A model generated the notes under the pieces. It saw only the letters and a list, made by a program, of their open reading frames with translations, was not told the origin of the DNA and did not search any database. Below, one piece after another: positions 13,071 to 26,114 of a DNA stretch of 64,000 nt (positions are counted from its first letter, which is position 1; every line of letters begins with the position of its first letter). The translations under genes and the position numbers were made by a program. Source of the stretch: Stenocarpella maydis (lineage: Eukaryota; Ascomycota; Sordariomycetes; Diaporthales; Diaporthaceae); NCBI GenBank assembly GCA_002270565.1, contig NQMI01000069.1:124001-188000 (forward strand), read 5' to 3'.

Positions 13071-15248
13071 ATGGACGCCAAGGTAAGTAACTCCCGACTC
13101 CTCTGCCTTCCATCGCACTTCTTCCCAGACACGCCCGTCGTAAATCACCAACTCGCCCACACTGCCCCGTCTCGTCTCGTCCCAATTCTCCTGCGCCCCT
13201 GCGCATCTCCAAAGCAGCCCCATGCTCACGTACTCTGCCTTTCCATCGTAGCCCCAACGCCCGCTGCGACCCTTCGCGGCCCAGGCTCATCATAACGAGA
13301 ACCTGCCCCTCAATACCACCAACCACATTTCCAACAACAGCCAGGCCCTTCAGGGCATTCTGAACGGTGTCACAACTGCTGGCGGTTTTAAGGGACCTGT
13401 CAAGCGGGCTGCCTTTGGAGATCTGAGCAATACATCTGCACCCGTCGCCGGCCACGCCACCAAGGGTCTCGCGAAGCACACGGCAAACACGTCCAAGATG
13501 GTTCCTTACAAGGATGACAACAAGGAGAACGCCATCAAGGCCGCCAAGAGCAAGGATGCCTTCCTCAGACCAGCTCAGCGCCCTTCCAATGCGGTGAGAC
13601 CCTCGTCCACTGCCGCCGGATTCCCACAAGCCGAGCCTCGAGGACACGCCGTCACGAAACAGACCGCCGTTAAGAAGGCGACTTTTGTCTATGCCGACGA
13701 GTCGCAGCAAAAGCAGCAGACCCTCAGCCGCCACTACAGGAGCCAGCCCTACCTCAGAGCCGCCGAGGCCCCTGTCCTGCGCCGAACACAAAGCAAGCAC
13801 ACCATCCAGGAGAAGTTCCGCGAGGACGAGGACGAGATCGACGGAACGCCCTACGAGGACGCGGTAGAGGAACTCCCCCGACACGACGCCTGCCTTCCCC
13901 TGGATGTGCCAGTTCCAGAGCACGTGCGGAAACACGAGGCCTCTGACGCGAAGCCCTCGCAGCGCCAGCCTGCGCCAGGTCCCATACACTTGCTGCAGCC
14001 AGCGCCACCCCTCCCGGAGCCGGAGGAGTATTGGGACGAGGAGGACGACGAGGAGTACGACGAGCAGGGATACACGACGGCCCATTCATTCCGTTCGCAT
14101 GGTGACAACACCACCATCGGCGCAACGACGCTCCTTGTACCAAAGGTGACCTCACGGATCGAGGAGGAGCTGGAAGAGGCGAGATGTTACGTCGAGGACA
14201 ACCGTCTGCAGGACGACATCGACGAGGAAGAGTGGGACGTGAGCATGGTTGCAGAGTACGGCGAGGAGATCTTTCAGTACATGCGCGAGCTAGAGGTGTG
14301 CTAAACAGGGAACCATCCGTACCGTTGTGCCCTCGGACTAACACCAGAGAACAGATCAAGATGCTCCCGAATCCCCACTACATGACCGAGGTCCAAGCCG
14401 AGATCCAGTGGTCCATGCGCTCCGTGCTCATGGACTGGCTCGTCCAGGTCCACAACCGGTTCTCTCTACTTCCCGAGACCCTCTTCCTGACAGTCAACTA
14501 CATTGACCGCTTCCTCTCGAACAAGATGGTGTCTCTCGGTAAGCTCCAGCTGGTAGGCGCCACGGCCATTTTCGTTGCAGCCAAGTACGAGGAGATCAAC
14601 TGTCCCTCGGTACAAGAGATTGTATTCATGGTCGACGGCGGCTACACCGTGGACGAGATCCTCAAGGCCGAGCGTTTCATGCTGAGCATGCTACAGTTCG
14701 AGCTGGGGTGGCCCGGTCCGATGAGCTTCCTGCGCCGCATCAGCAAGGCTGACGACTACGACCTGGAGACCCGCACCCTGGCAAAGTACTTCCTGGAGGT
14801 GACCATCATGGATGAGCGCTTCATCGGCTGCACGCCGAGCTATATCTCCGCTGGTGCCCACTGCTTGGCACGCTTGATGCTGAAGAAGGGCGATTGGGTA
14901 AGTTCAGGCCCCAACCGCGGTCAGCGTATCGACGGCCATAAGCTAACCCGCCTCTGGTCACTCGGACACATCCATTACTCGGGCTACACGTGGGCTCAAC
15001 TCAAGCCTCTCGTGGCGATGCTACTCGAGTGCTGCCGGTCCCCACAGAAGCACCACACAGCCGTCTACGAGAAGTATGCCGACCGCCGGTTCAAAAAGGC
15101 CTCCACCTTCGTCGAGGAGGAGGTGAACAAGGGATTTGTCCTCCCCTTCAGCCACACAGTCCCACGGCTGTCCCTGTGTGGAGCCCCTCATGAGCCCTCA
15201 GCCTCGGTGCGGTTCCCTCTGCCCGACCTCATCCTTGCCGAGTCCTGA
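13071..15248 (+). CDS. G2/mitotic B-type cyclin
   Basis: Regulatory subunit of the mitotic Cdk1 kinase, active in the nucleus. Exons are 13071-13082 (only MDAK), 13252-14295 and 14355-15248. The first join gives MDAKPQRPLRPF and the second gives MRELEIKMLPNPHYM, both in frame and cyclin-like. Degradation signals are visible: a D-box-like RAAFGDLSN at residues 56-64 and a KEN box at 95-97, matching APC/C-controlled turnover. The middle is acidic. The cyclin box starts at about residue 353 with MDWLVQVHNRF, LTVNYIDRFLS and AAKYEEI. The C-terminal cyclin fold includes YSGYTWAQLKPL. An oddity: after GDW at 14895-14897 a good donor GTAAGT occurs, and a CTAAC lies at 14943, but no AG follows before the coding sequence resumes (HIHYSGY). 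The frame stays open if nothing is spliced, giving 649 residues. This is the NimE/Cdc13 class of cyclin. Confidence 0.93.
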
Positions 15249-17714
15249 AGGACTATTGTGCCTCTATGGCTGCTTGCCAACCCGGAACAAAACATTGCAT
15301 TTCCTCTGTATATGCTTAGGAAGCCACATACGCAACCCACATCTCGGTCCAGGTGTGATTTGTTGCTCATCTGGCTATCATCCACCGCAGCAGCTGGAAT
15401 GGAACGAAAACTTTCTTAATATCTCTTTGGCATAGACAACTTCTCACTTGTCAGGCACGACACGCTATCGCCGATTATGTCCACTCCTGTGCCCGTCGGG
15501 GCCAGCGGACTGTTTCCTGCAACCACAGGACTCTCCCAATTGCCCTCTCCCGGCTTCTTCAAAGCCGCCACGCCGCGCCATGCTTGGCTGGCAGGCTCGA
15601 CGCTTCTTCCACTTGATACCTTTTTCACGATACCATTTGACACCACCTGACGATTCCAACGATGAAAAACGATGACGACATGCGATTAATTCTTCCCAGT
15701 GGCACTCTTGTGCGCGTTGCATTCTGCTTTCCGGCTTTTTCCTACGATCAAATTCTTTTAATAGCAGACGGTGCGTGCGATACGACTGCATGGCGTTAGG
15801 TTTTATCAGAGGGTGGTCTAGATATAGGGATGGACAGGAAGGGGAATGGGAATATGTGGCCAGGCGTTGTCACGGGTGTATGATGGATGAATGAACGTGG
15901 AAGATGATGGCCGGGCTCGGTCCTCCCTTACGAATCTGGTCTGGATGGGGCACAGACGGCTCAGCCGCGGCGACGGCTAGTCCAGCTTTGACCAGGAGGG
16001 TTGTGTATGAAGCATACTTGAATTTAGAAGGCCAAAAATACCGGTGTTGGTTTGCTATCGGTTTGCTATCATATGATGAGCGAAGTGTGGTGGTGTGTGC
16101 CCCCGGGAAAGATTTGTTGTAGAGGGATGCCTCTAATTCTTACCTACCTACATACCCCAGGTATTGTGGTGGGTGTACCGTATAAAGTCCTAGTGAATAT
16201 CCCGAGCAGCAGACTTGACCCAACACTCCTGACAGGCCGGTCCTGGCCCATGGCGAATCCATATAGTTGATTGCCATGTAGCGGATGAGTGGGAGCAATG
16301 ATTGCAGCCTCACAGCACCGCTGTGTATTTAGAACCAATGCTTGACTATCAGGACTGCCAGGCCTGACAGGACGGGATACAATCTTGCATCTCAGCTGCT
16401 GACGCTCAGTCACAATGAACCCGAGGCTGACCCACCTAGACAGGCGGGCTTCTTGATAGATGCGGAACAGAGATGGCAACGCCTCAAGCGCGCCAGTCGG
16501 AGCCCAGGAGACGCTGGACATGGACCCACTAGGATGACTGACAGGCCCGGGTTCCGCTGGTCCGGGGACTCGGCGTCGATGAGTGTGTAGTATACTGCGA
16601 CTACGTATATAGTGAGTGGCATACAGAGTGTATGTGTATATACTGATGGATTTGCTATATATGCTGCATATACATGTCATACCAGCCACAAGGCATGCAA
16701 GATGGTGTTGATGACAGTGTATGAAAAATTGCCAGACCAGCTATCTTGCCTATTGTATGTAGTGTCTGTCCCATTTGTTGACTGGAATGGTCTGAAAAGC
16801 TTACGACATATACACTATAGTAGAGCCTTCTTCCAAGGTTGACAGGCGCCCTGAGGGATATTTAAGCTTTCTCCACTCCCAGCCTGTCGGGAGAGTCCGG
16901 CTTTAGCGAGAGAAAGGTCCCCTTGGGGACCATGATCCTTGGTTCATGAGCGCTTTGGCTAATAATTCTTTGGCTCTGCAACAGCGGGCAGGCCGTCAGG
17001 GTTCGGCGGAGGCCCTAGCGCTAGCGAAGGGAGACATGGTCCGTGCTTAGGCCAAATCCTGGAGAGGCGGAGGGCAGAGTATGTACGGAGTACTCGGCAG
17101 ATACCCACTTTCTTCCTGGATCCCTGGCCAGGCAACCCAGTACAGAAGGTACCCAGGTAGTCACCAAGTTGGTCGGTCTACACTACGGAGTCCTGATGTA
17201 GTGCACGCCGATGGTCTCTGCTTTTTTTCGAAAATTTCCAAGCAGCCTCTTGACCACCCGCTCGTTCTGACCGACACGCCGCCATCCACTCAAATTGTGT
17301 CGCATAAGTCATTCTCGACCTGTTCCACGGTCGCAAGCACTCGCCAATCCTTAGAATACCACTCTGTGCCTTGTATCCTGCTGTCTCTGTGTCTATTGTG
17401 CACCCCGACCAGTGCGAAGAGGCCAAATTATCGCCAACAACACACCCAGAAAAGAGTGGACTCTGAGCGGACAGCCCGCCGCCCCTTTGACGCGCCTGAG
17501 TCAACCACATACACTACGCTCTTCACCCCGACACTCCTCCAGCATTGGGGCAGACGCCTATCACGGAAACACCTCAGACAATCCTCATGTGCTTGCGATA
17601 ACCCGCCTCCCGCTTACAACCAGCCTTGCTTAGTTTTGGACTGGGGCCCTCCATCTATCCAGATATTCCCACCTCTCAACCACAGCCACCTTGTTCGTCC
17701 CCAACACAGAGCCA
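15249..17714. other. Intergenic, cyclin B to AGC1
   Basis: It holds the 3' UTR of the cyclin gene and the upstream region of AGC1. The motif TACGGAGTA occurs at 17084-17092. The stretch around 16.6-16.8 kb is rich in TATA-type alternations. No additional gene could be supported. Confidence 0.6.
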
Positions 17715-20025
17715 ATGACCTCCACGATGCCCAAGGCAGTCGCTGTGAAGGAGGCTGTCAAGGAGACCCTCATAGGCACCGAGGAGCATGTGCAGGTATC
17801 TGCCCAGACAAAGGCTCGCTTCACTTCCAATGCTGTCAAGGATCCCGAGTCCGGAGAGCTCTATATGAGCCCTGATGAGTTCATCAATGCCGTTGCTCCT
17901 TCGGACGAGGACTATGTGAGTCAATGCCCATACTTGAGACCTATTGGCCCCTCCCAAGGCCAGCACCACCACGCCAACAGGCCCGGCAAGCTGACAACCC
18001 CACCCGGAAAACAGCACAAGATAAAGCGAGACCAGTATAGCATCCTGTTCCAGGTTGCCGACCGCCAAGGCAAGGGCCGCATCACCATGACAGACTGGGC
18101 CTACTTCGAGAACCTGCTCAATAAGCCCGATGCCGAGTATGAGATCGCCTTCAGACTCTTTGACGTTGAACGCCTCGGCACTGTCAAGTACGAGGACTTC
18201 CGGAAGCTGTACGAGCTCAACAAGGGCCCGGACAGCATCCCGTTCGACTGGGATTGCGAGTGGGCTAAGCTGTATATTGGTTCCACCAAGAAGAGGCACG
18301 ATATGGACTATGAGCAGTTCTCCCAGATGCTGCGCGGCCTGCAGGGCGAGAGGATCCGACAGGCATTCCTACTCTTCGACAAGGACGGCGACGGGTTCAT
18401 CGAGCCCGAGGATTTCGAACGCATCATCCTCGAGACCTCCAAGCACAAGCTCTCGGACCACATCATCGAGCACCTCAGCACCTTGTGCAACATCTCCAAG
18501 GGCAGCAAGATCTCGTACGCCAACGTGCGCGCCTTCCAGAACATGATCAAGGAGATGGATCTGGTGGAGCTCATTGTCCGTCGCGCATGTGCCAGGAGCA
18601 AGGACGGCAGGATCACCCGCACCGAGTTCCTGAACCAGGCCGCAAGGGTCACACGCTTCTCCCTCTTCACCCCCATGGAGGCCGACATCCTGTTCCACTT
18701 TGCCAGCATTGACGAGCCATCCGGCCGCCTGGCCCTGACAGACTTCGCCAAGGTGTTGGATCCGTCGTGGAGGAGCCCGGCTTACGATGACCGGTCCGCC
18801 GCCGTCGCGGTTACGCAGGCCAGGTCTGCCGGCGCGGCATTCCTCAGCAAGGTCCTCGAGTCAGGCTACAACTTCGCGCTGGGCAGTCTGGCGGGCGCTT
18901 TTGGTGCCTTCATGGTCTACCCCATCGACCTGGTCAAGACCAGGATGCAGAACCAGAGGAGCGCCGCCGTAGGCCAACAGCTCTACAACAACTCGCTTGA
19001 CTGCTTCCGCAAGGTCGTCCGCAACGAGGGCGTCCGAGGCCTGTACTCTGGCGTCCTGCCCCAGCTCGTCGGTGTGGCCCCGGAGAAGGCCATCAAGCTG
19101 ACCGTTAATGACCTCGTCCGAGGCTTCTTCACAGACAAGAAGACAGGCAACATCCCATTACCGGCTGAGATCCTGGCTGGTGGAAGCGCTGGTGGCTGTC
19201 AAGTGGTCAGTATCTGTTCATTCACAACGCGAAACAAGCATGCATGTGTCGGGAGGACGGGGCGGGGCATGCTAACTCATCTTGTATCAACAGGTCTTTA
19301 CCAACCCCCTCGAGATTGTCAAGATCCGGCTGCAAGTACAGGGCGAAGCCGTCAAGTCAGGCGCCGAGACGGCACCCAAGAGGTCGGCGATGTGGATTGT
19401 CCGTAACCTCGGTCTCGCCGGCCTCTACAAGGGAGCCTCTGCCTGCTTGCTCAGGGATGTTCCGTTCTCTGCTATATACTTCCCCACGTACAGCCATCTC
19501 AAGAAGGACGTGTTCGGAGAGTCCCAAGCAAAGAAACTGGGCATCGTGCAGCTTCTGGCAGCGGGTGCCATCGCCGGCATGCCTGCGGCCTATCTCACGA
19601 CGCCAGCAGACGTGATCAAGACCCGCCTCCAGGTGGAGGCCCGCAAGGGCGAAACCAGCTACCACGGCCTCACCCACGCCGCCAAGACCATCATGAAGGA
19701 GGAGGGCTTCAGGGCCTTCTTCAAGGGTGGCCCAGCTCGTATCCTCCGGTCCTCCCCCCAGTTTGGCTTCACCCTCGCAGCGTACGAGGTTCTCCAGCGG
19801 GCAATCCCATATCCAGGAGGCGCAAAGAGCCAGGCCGGCGGTGGTGTGTCGGAGGCAATGGCGACCCTCAAGGACAAGATCGACACGAGCCCGTTCGCCA
19901 GGAGCAGGAACTCGCTCAAGATCATCCTGGATCTGGATGAGGACTTTGGACGGGCGAAGCTGCCAGATGAGAAGGGATGGAAGAACCTCCCCTCGTTTAT
20001 GCAGGGCACCAGGCAGAAGGCCTAA
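17715..20025 (+). CDS. AGC1: Mitochondrial aspartate/glutamate carrier (calcium-binding)
   Basis: Inner-membrane SLC25 carrier that exchanges aspartate for glutamate and feeds the malate-aspartate shuttle. Exons 17715-17915, 18015-19205 and 19294-20025 join in frame to 707 residues. The N-terminal half carries EF-hands; the clearest is [12 protein letters not shown] at about residues 189-200, a complete calcium loop. The C-terminal half has three carrier repeats with signatures PIDLVK (about 370), NPLEIVKIR (about 469) and [10 protein letters not shown] (about 568). EF-hands fused to a carrier domain are diagnostic of the AGC/aralar family. Intron 1 is 99 nt and in frame, so an unspliced reading also stays open. 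The ATG at 17715 begins [17 protein letters not shown]; the next frame-compatible starts lie within the conserved region, so this one is preferred. Confidence 0.95.
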
Positions 20026-21242
20026 TGTGGCCGCAGACCGGGGAATCAGGCGATTCTCTTGCAGTCAGGCCACCGCGTCCAGGGCCGCTGGGCCGGTGTC
20101 ACCCTCCACGCACAAGCCCCCTCATCAACCAGCAACCCACCCACCCACTGGCTGAATGTGGGCTTCTCCACAGCTGGGCAAAATGGGGGTCACACGACAA
20201 TTGGACCCGAGACTACCAGACACCATTCACCAGACTTGTTCCCAACACTCACCTCGGCCCTTGACCAGCAAATGGCAGCAGCGAGAGGAACACAATGTTC
20301 AACGACCACAACAAGCACAAATGCATGCATGCTTAGACAGGCACCCACGGCGTTTCCAAGGAGATCAAGGAAGCTTTTACCACCATTATTATTCTGCTTT
20401 GCACCATATTCTTAGAGAGTTCTCTGCCCCTTTCATTGTTTTTATTCTATTTTTCAGTATTTCTCCGTTCAGCACATGTTTCAACAATTTTCCTCCCGCA
20501 CCTGCCTATCGATGAGACAGGTTTTGTCTTTTGACCTTGTACTACATTCCTACCATGCTCTAAGAGTCCTGCTTGAAACACATTCTTGTCCAGGGAAAAT
20601 ATTGTATACGCGTTGATGTGTTTAGATGCGAAGAAGGAGAGAAGATACTAGAGGGCTTGGCATAGACCTCAACTGGCCTGAAAGATAGATGGCATCTGCA
20701 TCATCATAGATGGCATGTCGGATTAGACTTGGGGGGTGAGATCTGCCGGGGGGGCGGGGGCGGCCCATCTTGTGCCGCATTGGCACGCCCTTCTTTCAGT
20801 CATGTATTCAAACAATCAGGGTAGAATTGTCAGGATAGAGATGGACTGGGGGACATGGATGAGCTCGGGAGCTCTTGTCTGCCCAGTTCAGATGGAACGC
20901 ATGAATGACAGAAGATATGACTACTTTATTTTAGTTTTTCTTTCTTTCTTTTTCACCCAGAGGTGACTTCTAGGAATCCGTGAGCCTGCATTATGCACCC
21001 AGGGTCTGATAAGATAAGCCGCCGATGGTCAGGGGGACCGCCCGGCTGAGGACCCGGAGCCGTCCCGGAGGCCAGCGGCAGTAGCACGCAATCCGAGACA
21101 CCAATGCTGTGTGCACGCTGAGCTGATCAGGGTTTCTCAGTTTCTTTCTCAGCGCCTCCATGCCCTCCTCACCACTTATCATGAGCCACCTTTACCAAGC
21201 GGATGGATCAAAAGTGAACCTTTGAGAGGAGCGGCAACAATA
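20026..21242. other. Intergenic, AGC1 to cystinosin-like gene
   Basis: Downstream region of AGC1, T-rich around 20.4-20.5 kb, and the promoter of the PQ-loop gene. Open frames through 20.0-20.5 kb continue from AGC1 in other phases and are not convincing genes. Confidence 0.6.
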
Positions 21243-22193
21243 ATGGCAGTTGGGTTCTTCGAGGTCCTCTCGGGCCTGTTCGGCTGGGTGTACACGCTGT
21301 GCTGGTCGCTGTCATTCTACCCACAGCCCCTGCTCAACTTCAATCGCAAGTCTACGTCCGGCACCACTGTCGACTTCCCCCTCATCAACTGCCTGGGTAT
21401 GTTGGATATTCTTGTTTCCGGACCTGAGTAGATGGAGCACCCACACACCCACACACACACATGGCTGACACCCCATGCGCAACGAAACCCAGGTTTCCTA
21501 TCGTACCTCATCTCCAACCTCGCCTTCTACTACAGCACCGTGGTGCGCGAGCAGTACGCGGCACGGCACGACGGCCACACCCCGGCCGTGGCGTTCAACG
21601 ACATCGTCTTTGCCGCGCACGCGCTGCTCCTCTCGGTGATCACCACGTCGCAGTACCTGCTGCCCGGCGCGTGGGGGTTCGCGGCCTCAGCGGGCAACCG
21701 GCCGAGCCGCTTCATCACGGGCACGGCGGCGGGCTGCGCGGCCGGGGTGGCGGCGGTGGTCGTGCTCGTGGCGAGCGCGCCCGACCCGGCGGGTGGGTCG
21801 GCGGCGGCGGCGGCATCGTCGTGGTGCTGGCTGGACGCCGTGTACGCCGTGGGCTACGTCAAGCTGCTCATCACGCTCATCAAGTACACGCCGCAGGTGG
21901 CCGCCAACTTCCGCAACAAGAGCACCGCCGGCTGGAGCATCTGGCAGATCCTGCTCGACTTCTCGGGCGGCGTGCTGAGCATCGCCCAGCTGGTCATGGA
22001 CAGCTCGCTGCAGGGCGACTGGGGCGGCGTCACGGGCAACCCCGTCAAGTTCGCCCTCGGCAACGTCTCGATGCTCTACGACCTCGTCTTCTTTGCGCAG
22101 CACTACGTCCTGTACCGGGGCAGCGACGGCGGCAAGAGCGGCGAGAGGGACGCCCTCTTGGAGAGTGGGGAATCACACGGGAGGATAGACTGA
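21243..22193 (+). CDS. Cystinosin/ERS1-type PQ-loop transporter
   Basis: Predicted seven-helix protein of the lysosomal or vacuolar cystine transporter family, which exports cystine with protons. Exons 21243-21396 and 21493-22193 join in phase 1 at a glycine (donor GTATGT, acceptor CCCAG) to give 284 residues. The two PQ-loop motifs are visible: FYPQPLLNFNRKS (P27-Q28) and YTPQVAANFRNKST (P185-Q186). Hydrophobic helices occupy most of the rest and a polar tail ends the protein. The length is shorter than human cystinosin because there is no long glycosylated lumenal N-terminus, as in yeast Ers1. The second exon is markedly GC-rich. It converges on the small membrane protein gene with 242 bp between stops. 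Confidence 0.88.
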
Positions 22194-22435
22194 GAGGGGG
22201 GCGTCTCTTGTCTGGCGCGTCGTGGTACACAATAGTGGCCTTGGGTACTGTGTTCCTTGGATGTGCGTGATTTACGATAGACTGACTGGTCGGACGGATA
22301 TGGCCCACCAGTGTGCCTCCGGCGGCAATGCACGGATACATGGCCTGAGTGCCCGGGTCCAAGAAGCTGGCCCGAGACATGTACACGTACTCGGTAGAAT
22401 AATGCCCAGCGTACACAACATCCGAGTGTCCCATC

Positions 22436-22909
22436 TCAACCCTTCTTGACCTTTGGCCTCGCCTCCTCCGCCGCCACCCCAAAACCCAACAAAAAAGCCA
22501 CCCTCGCAGCGGCAAAGGCAAGGGTGGGGACCATGACCATGTACTCCTCGGGCCTCCAGCGCGAGGGGTCGAGCAGGGCGGCCCAGCCGGCCGAGTTTCC
22601 GGCGGCGTTGACGTGCAGCAGGTCGCACAGCAGCATGCCGCAGAGCATGGCGGTCCAGACGCGGACGTTGGAGTCGCCGGCGACGCGCAGCACGACGGCC
22701 TCGTTGAAGGCGAAGAGGAAGTAGGTCGCCGCCAGCTGGTCCAGGACGACCTGCAGGCCCGGGTGGTAGTGTCGCGGGGCCTCCGCGCCCATCAGGTAGA
22801 GGTACTTGAGCGGGGCGCGGCCGGCCAGCAGGGCGCCGTAGAGGGCGGCGAAGGGCTCGGCGTAGAGGAAGAGGAGACGGTGGACGGCTGCGATCCTGGG
22901 CTCGGCCAT
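22436..22909 (-). CDS. Small four-helix membrane protein (DUF7704-like)
   Basis: Single exon of 157 residues starting MAEPRIAAVHRLLFLY. Four hydrophobic segments lie at about 8-30, 60-78, 84-102 and 122-145, and the protein ends in a basic KVKKG tail. Size, helix number and motifs such as FAFNEAVVLR and CDLLHV resemble the fungal DUF7704 family, an uncharacterised group with an EXPERA-like layout. The assignment is from memory of the family, not from an alignment. The basic C-terminal lysines could be an ER-retrieval type signal. No catalytic motif is visible. Confidence 0.75.
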   Translation of the reverse strand: MAEPRIAAVHRLLFLYAEPFAALYGALLAGRAPLKYLYLMGAEAPRHYHPGLQVVLDQLAATYFLFAFNEAVVLRVAGDSNVRVWTAMLCGMLLCDLLHVNAAGNSAGWAALLDPSRWRPEEYMVMVPTLAFAAARVAFLLGFGVAAEEARPKVKKG

Positions 22910-24042
22910 GATGATTTATTTTCTCTGGCGGCTGCGTTTTGCGGATTGTGTGGGTGTGTGGATGGGATGATGCTATTCCGGGCGCGCACACACAATTTCC
23001 CCGCTTGCCTTGTTTCGCACATGGGCGCACGTTCTCTCGCAGGGGGCCCTGGCTTAAGGTTTCCCCGGCGTGCTTGACTTTGGCACTGGGTTTGGCGCCA
23101 TTGCGCCAGGCAGTGCCGGAAGCAGTATCAAGTAAACTCTGGCAGATTGAGACCTCCAGCCCCGCGAGGCTTACCCTGGGGCCCTTTGCGAGAATGGGCG
23201 CCAGGCACGTTGGCTGATTTATGCAGCCCGTGGCACACGTTCAGATGAAAAGAAGACCCGCGGGGATAGCCATGCGTCTGGACTCAAGCTGGACGCGAGC
23301 CGGTGAGTGACGGGAGGGAAGCCGACCCGTCTACATAGCCTTTCGGTAACTCACACGATGTACATATGGCTGATACGTTGAGCAGAAATGGGCTGAATGG
23401 CTGAAGAAGCACTCTGGCACTGCAGGCTGGGCGGCTGGGCGGTTTACACAGTACGGAGTACTCACACCCAGGACACCTCGGCCCCTCGCTCGGCGCCTCG
23501 GGGCCCAGATCGACGTTACATTCCGCGATGTGGTGGGCCCTCCCGGACGGTTCAATGTTCTTGATCCTGCGCTGCGCTACACAGCCGTGGCAATCGCAGG
23601 CCCAGACACGCCTATGGCTAAAATGCCTTGTGGCTAATGATATATCATTTGCGCCGTCGCGGTTTCAGGCTGCGGTCCGGCAGACCCGGCCATCCAGATC
23701 AAATCAATCTCGCCTCGAGCACATGTAATTGACTCAGCCCCGGTCATGGAGCCTCGAGACGGTGGTACGGCGTCGACTAGATTCTTGGGTTTCCACATTC
23801 ACGATGGTGCATGTTAGTGTAGACCTGTCAGTGTCGCATCCTGCACACAGTCTCAGGCCTGCTAGGCATCCATGCCATCCAGGTATACGGAGTAAATGTA
23901 CTATGGTATAATGTGGTCTAGCACGATACCACTTGTATGCATACACGTGCCCTCGGGATATCACATGCCCGTATCGACGGGCAGGGCTCTCAACATACCT
24001 TCGATGTGTCATGTCGGCGTCACTATTGCGCGCGAAGACATG

Positions 24043-24094
<52 letters not shown>

Positions 24095-26114
24095 CAGTCA
24101 GAGTGACACAGCAGATGAGGAGCATGCCAGGAAATGTCCTCTCAGCGCAGCCCCGCCACGCACCCTCGTCATGCAGGAACACAGCGTGCCCCTGGCATCC
24201 TTCCCTTGGCCGGGCAGCCCTGTTTGGCCGGCTGCAACCTCAGATGTGCTACTACATACTTAGTATGTAGACATGGCGTGGGCGCCAATGGCCCACCACA
24301 CCGGGTCCGCATCTTCGGGAGGGCCAACCGGCCGACCTCGCATCCCTGGATGTTGCTTTGCGTCGTCCCTCTTTCTCGTCCCTTCGCGTCTTGTCCTACA
24401 TAGTATGCTGTCAGCTTTTCTCTTGCATCCCTGCTAGGCTTGACGTCGTCGATGGCCCACCAACTAGTGACAACATCTCGGGTGCGATACTCTACACTAC
24501 TCACCTAGCAGCCGTCTGCTCGACTCGGAATCACAACATCATCACACCCGGGCCTTCAGGCCTTGTAGCCCGGTACCCACCCAGCGAGACGTCTGCCGCG
24601 GCGAAAGGTCCCTGGTCGTCACTCTGGCATTGAGCGTTGGTTCGCCATCCTGCTGTGTGCAGATGTTGTTGGTTCAACTCGTGTCTTCCCAGGGGCTCGC
24701 AGGATCAACCACCACTACCACCATTCCTACGGTAACCCTTACTAGCAAGGCTTACGGTTGACTGAATCGCTTACCCTCCCCGTCTCCCAGCACGTCACTG
24801 GCACCAGGAGAGGCTCACACGATGAGCCTGACCACACCTCGGGTATCGCTTGTGCCGCCGACTGCACTACCTCGCGCACCGCGGGTCTATTCACAACACC
24901 CCCCCCCCCCAAGAGGTGATCCTGTGCATCCTGCCTGTGACTACCATGGCCGGCCACGCGATGGGTCGTTCTCCGCTGCGCGGAGCATCGCGTCATGCAG
25001 TCAGCTAAGAGGAACCAAGGATTACTTACAAGCCTACTTGGGTCCTGCAGCAGAAAATTTCCTGCAGAAAACCCCACGCCGTGGCTGCGTCTGCACGCCA
25101 TCTGCGACCTGGTGGATCGATGTGGCATCCAGAACTCCCAACAATATTCAGCCTCGCAATCCCATTCGGTGCTTCGCCCCGTGCCTGTAGCCGCTGGCAC
25201 ATGCGAGAGCCCCAAGAGACGGCAGACGATACGGCAGACGAGACGGCCAATATCCCGCTACCAACTAGTGTAGCGTCCCGTCGCATCATGTTATTTCTCA
25301 TCTCGGGCCCGGCGCCGGACTGTCCGTCATGTGTTTGCAAGCACCAACAGCAGCAGGCTGGCTCTGCGAGGTCCAGATATGGCAGGTGCAACACCTCCGC
25401 CCTCGGCCGCACGAGATGGGTCTCGGCTACGGATCTATCCACGATCCTCTTATTCACTTACGTATCTAAGCCACCCAGGACGACAGGGAAGTCTTGTGCT
25501 TAATACGCACTACATCAAACCTTAGTAAACACTTCCTTATTCCTCCACCACTCGGGCCTCGCATTCCACCCTTGCCCCCTTTCTCATCTGTCCCAACAAG
25601 GGAAAACGCAAGCCGAGCTTTCCTGGGAGGGCAGAGGAACGTGGCCCTGGTCGAGGCAAGGCTAGGTTTCCAAAACGTTCCTCGAGCAGCCGCAGCAGGG
25701 CACACCTCCTGCGCCCAACGCCCTGTCATCCCTGCTCTCTGTCTTGGTGCCCGTTCTAGCTGTTCTGTTGATACATTTACACGGCAGGGAGATTGCGACG
25801 CATATGGTGCGAGAAGTAGTCCTTCCGCGCTGCCGCTACCACGCCGCCTCCCCCCATGGAGGACAATATTATTTCATCTGGACGCCCCCCACATGATACC
25901 ACGCCGTGGTATCTGGCCCCCCCCTTTTTTATATTGTCATTCGTTCGTCTCGATCTGATCTCGTCGCGCTGGCTATACGCGGTACGTACTGCTTCATATA
26001 TGTGGACATCAAATCTTCCGCCTGACTCTCATGGTTTAACACGGGACGCTACGGCTCACTCTTCTTGGTCGAACGGACGCTGTGCTGTCACTCCTATGAA
26101 CCCAGGTGGCACTC
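22910..26114. other. Intergenic, 3.2 kb
   Basis: It lies upstream of both flanking genes. It contains TACGGAGTA at 23452-23460 and 23886-23894, and a CA microsatellite at 24049-24092. No gene, RNA or transposon could be supported. Confidence 0.6.
24049..24092 (+). repeat. (CA)n microsatellite
   Basis: 22 CA units preceded by GCGCGCG, followed by GTCAGTCAG. Confidence 0.95.

Noticed and set aside
13066..14085. 339-codon minus-strand frame over cyclin B
   Set aside because: Shadow of the cyclin coding strand; the plus-strand exons fit a known protein.
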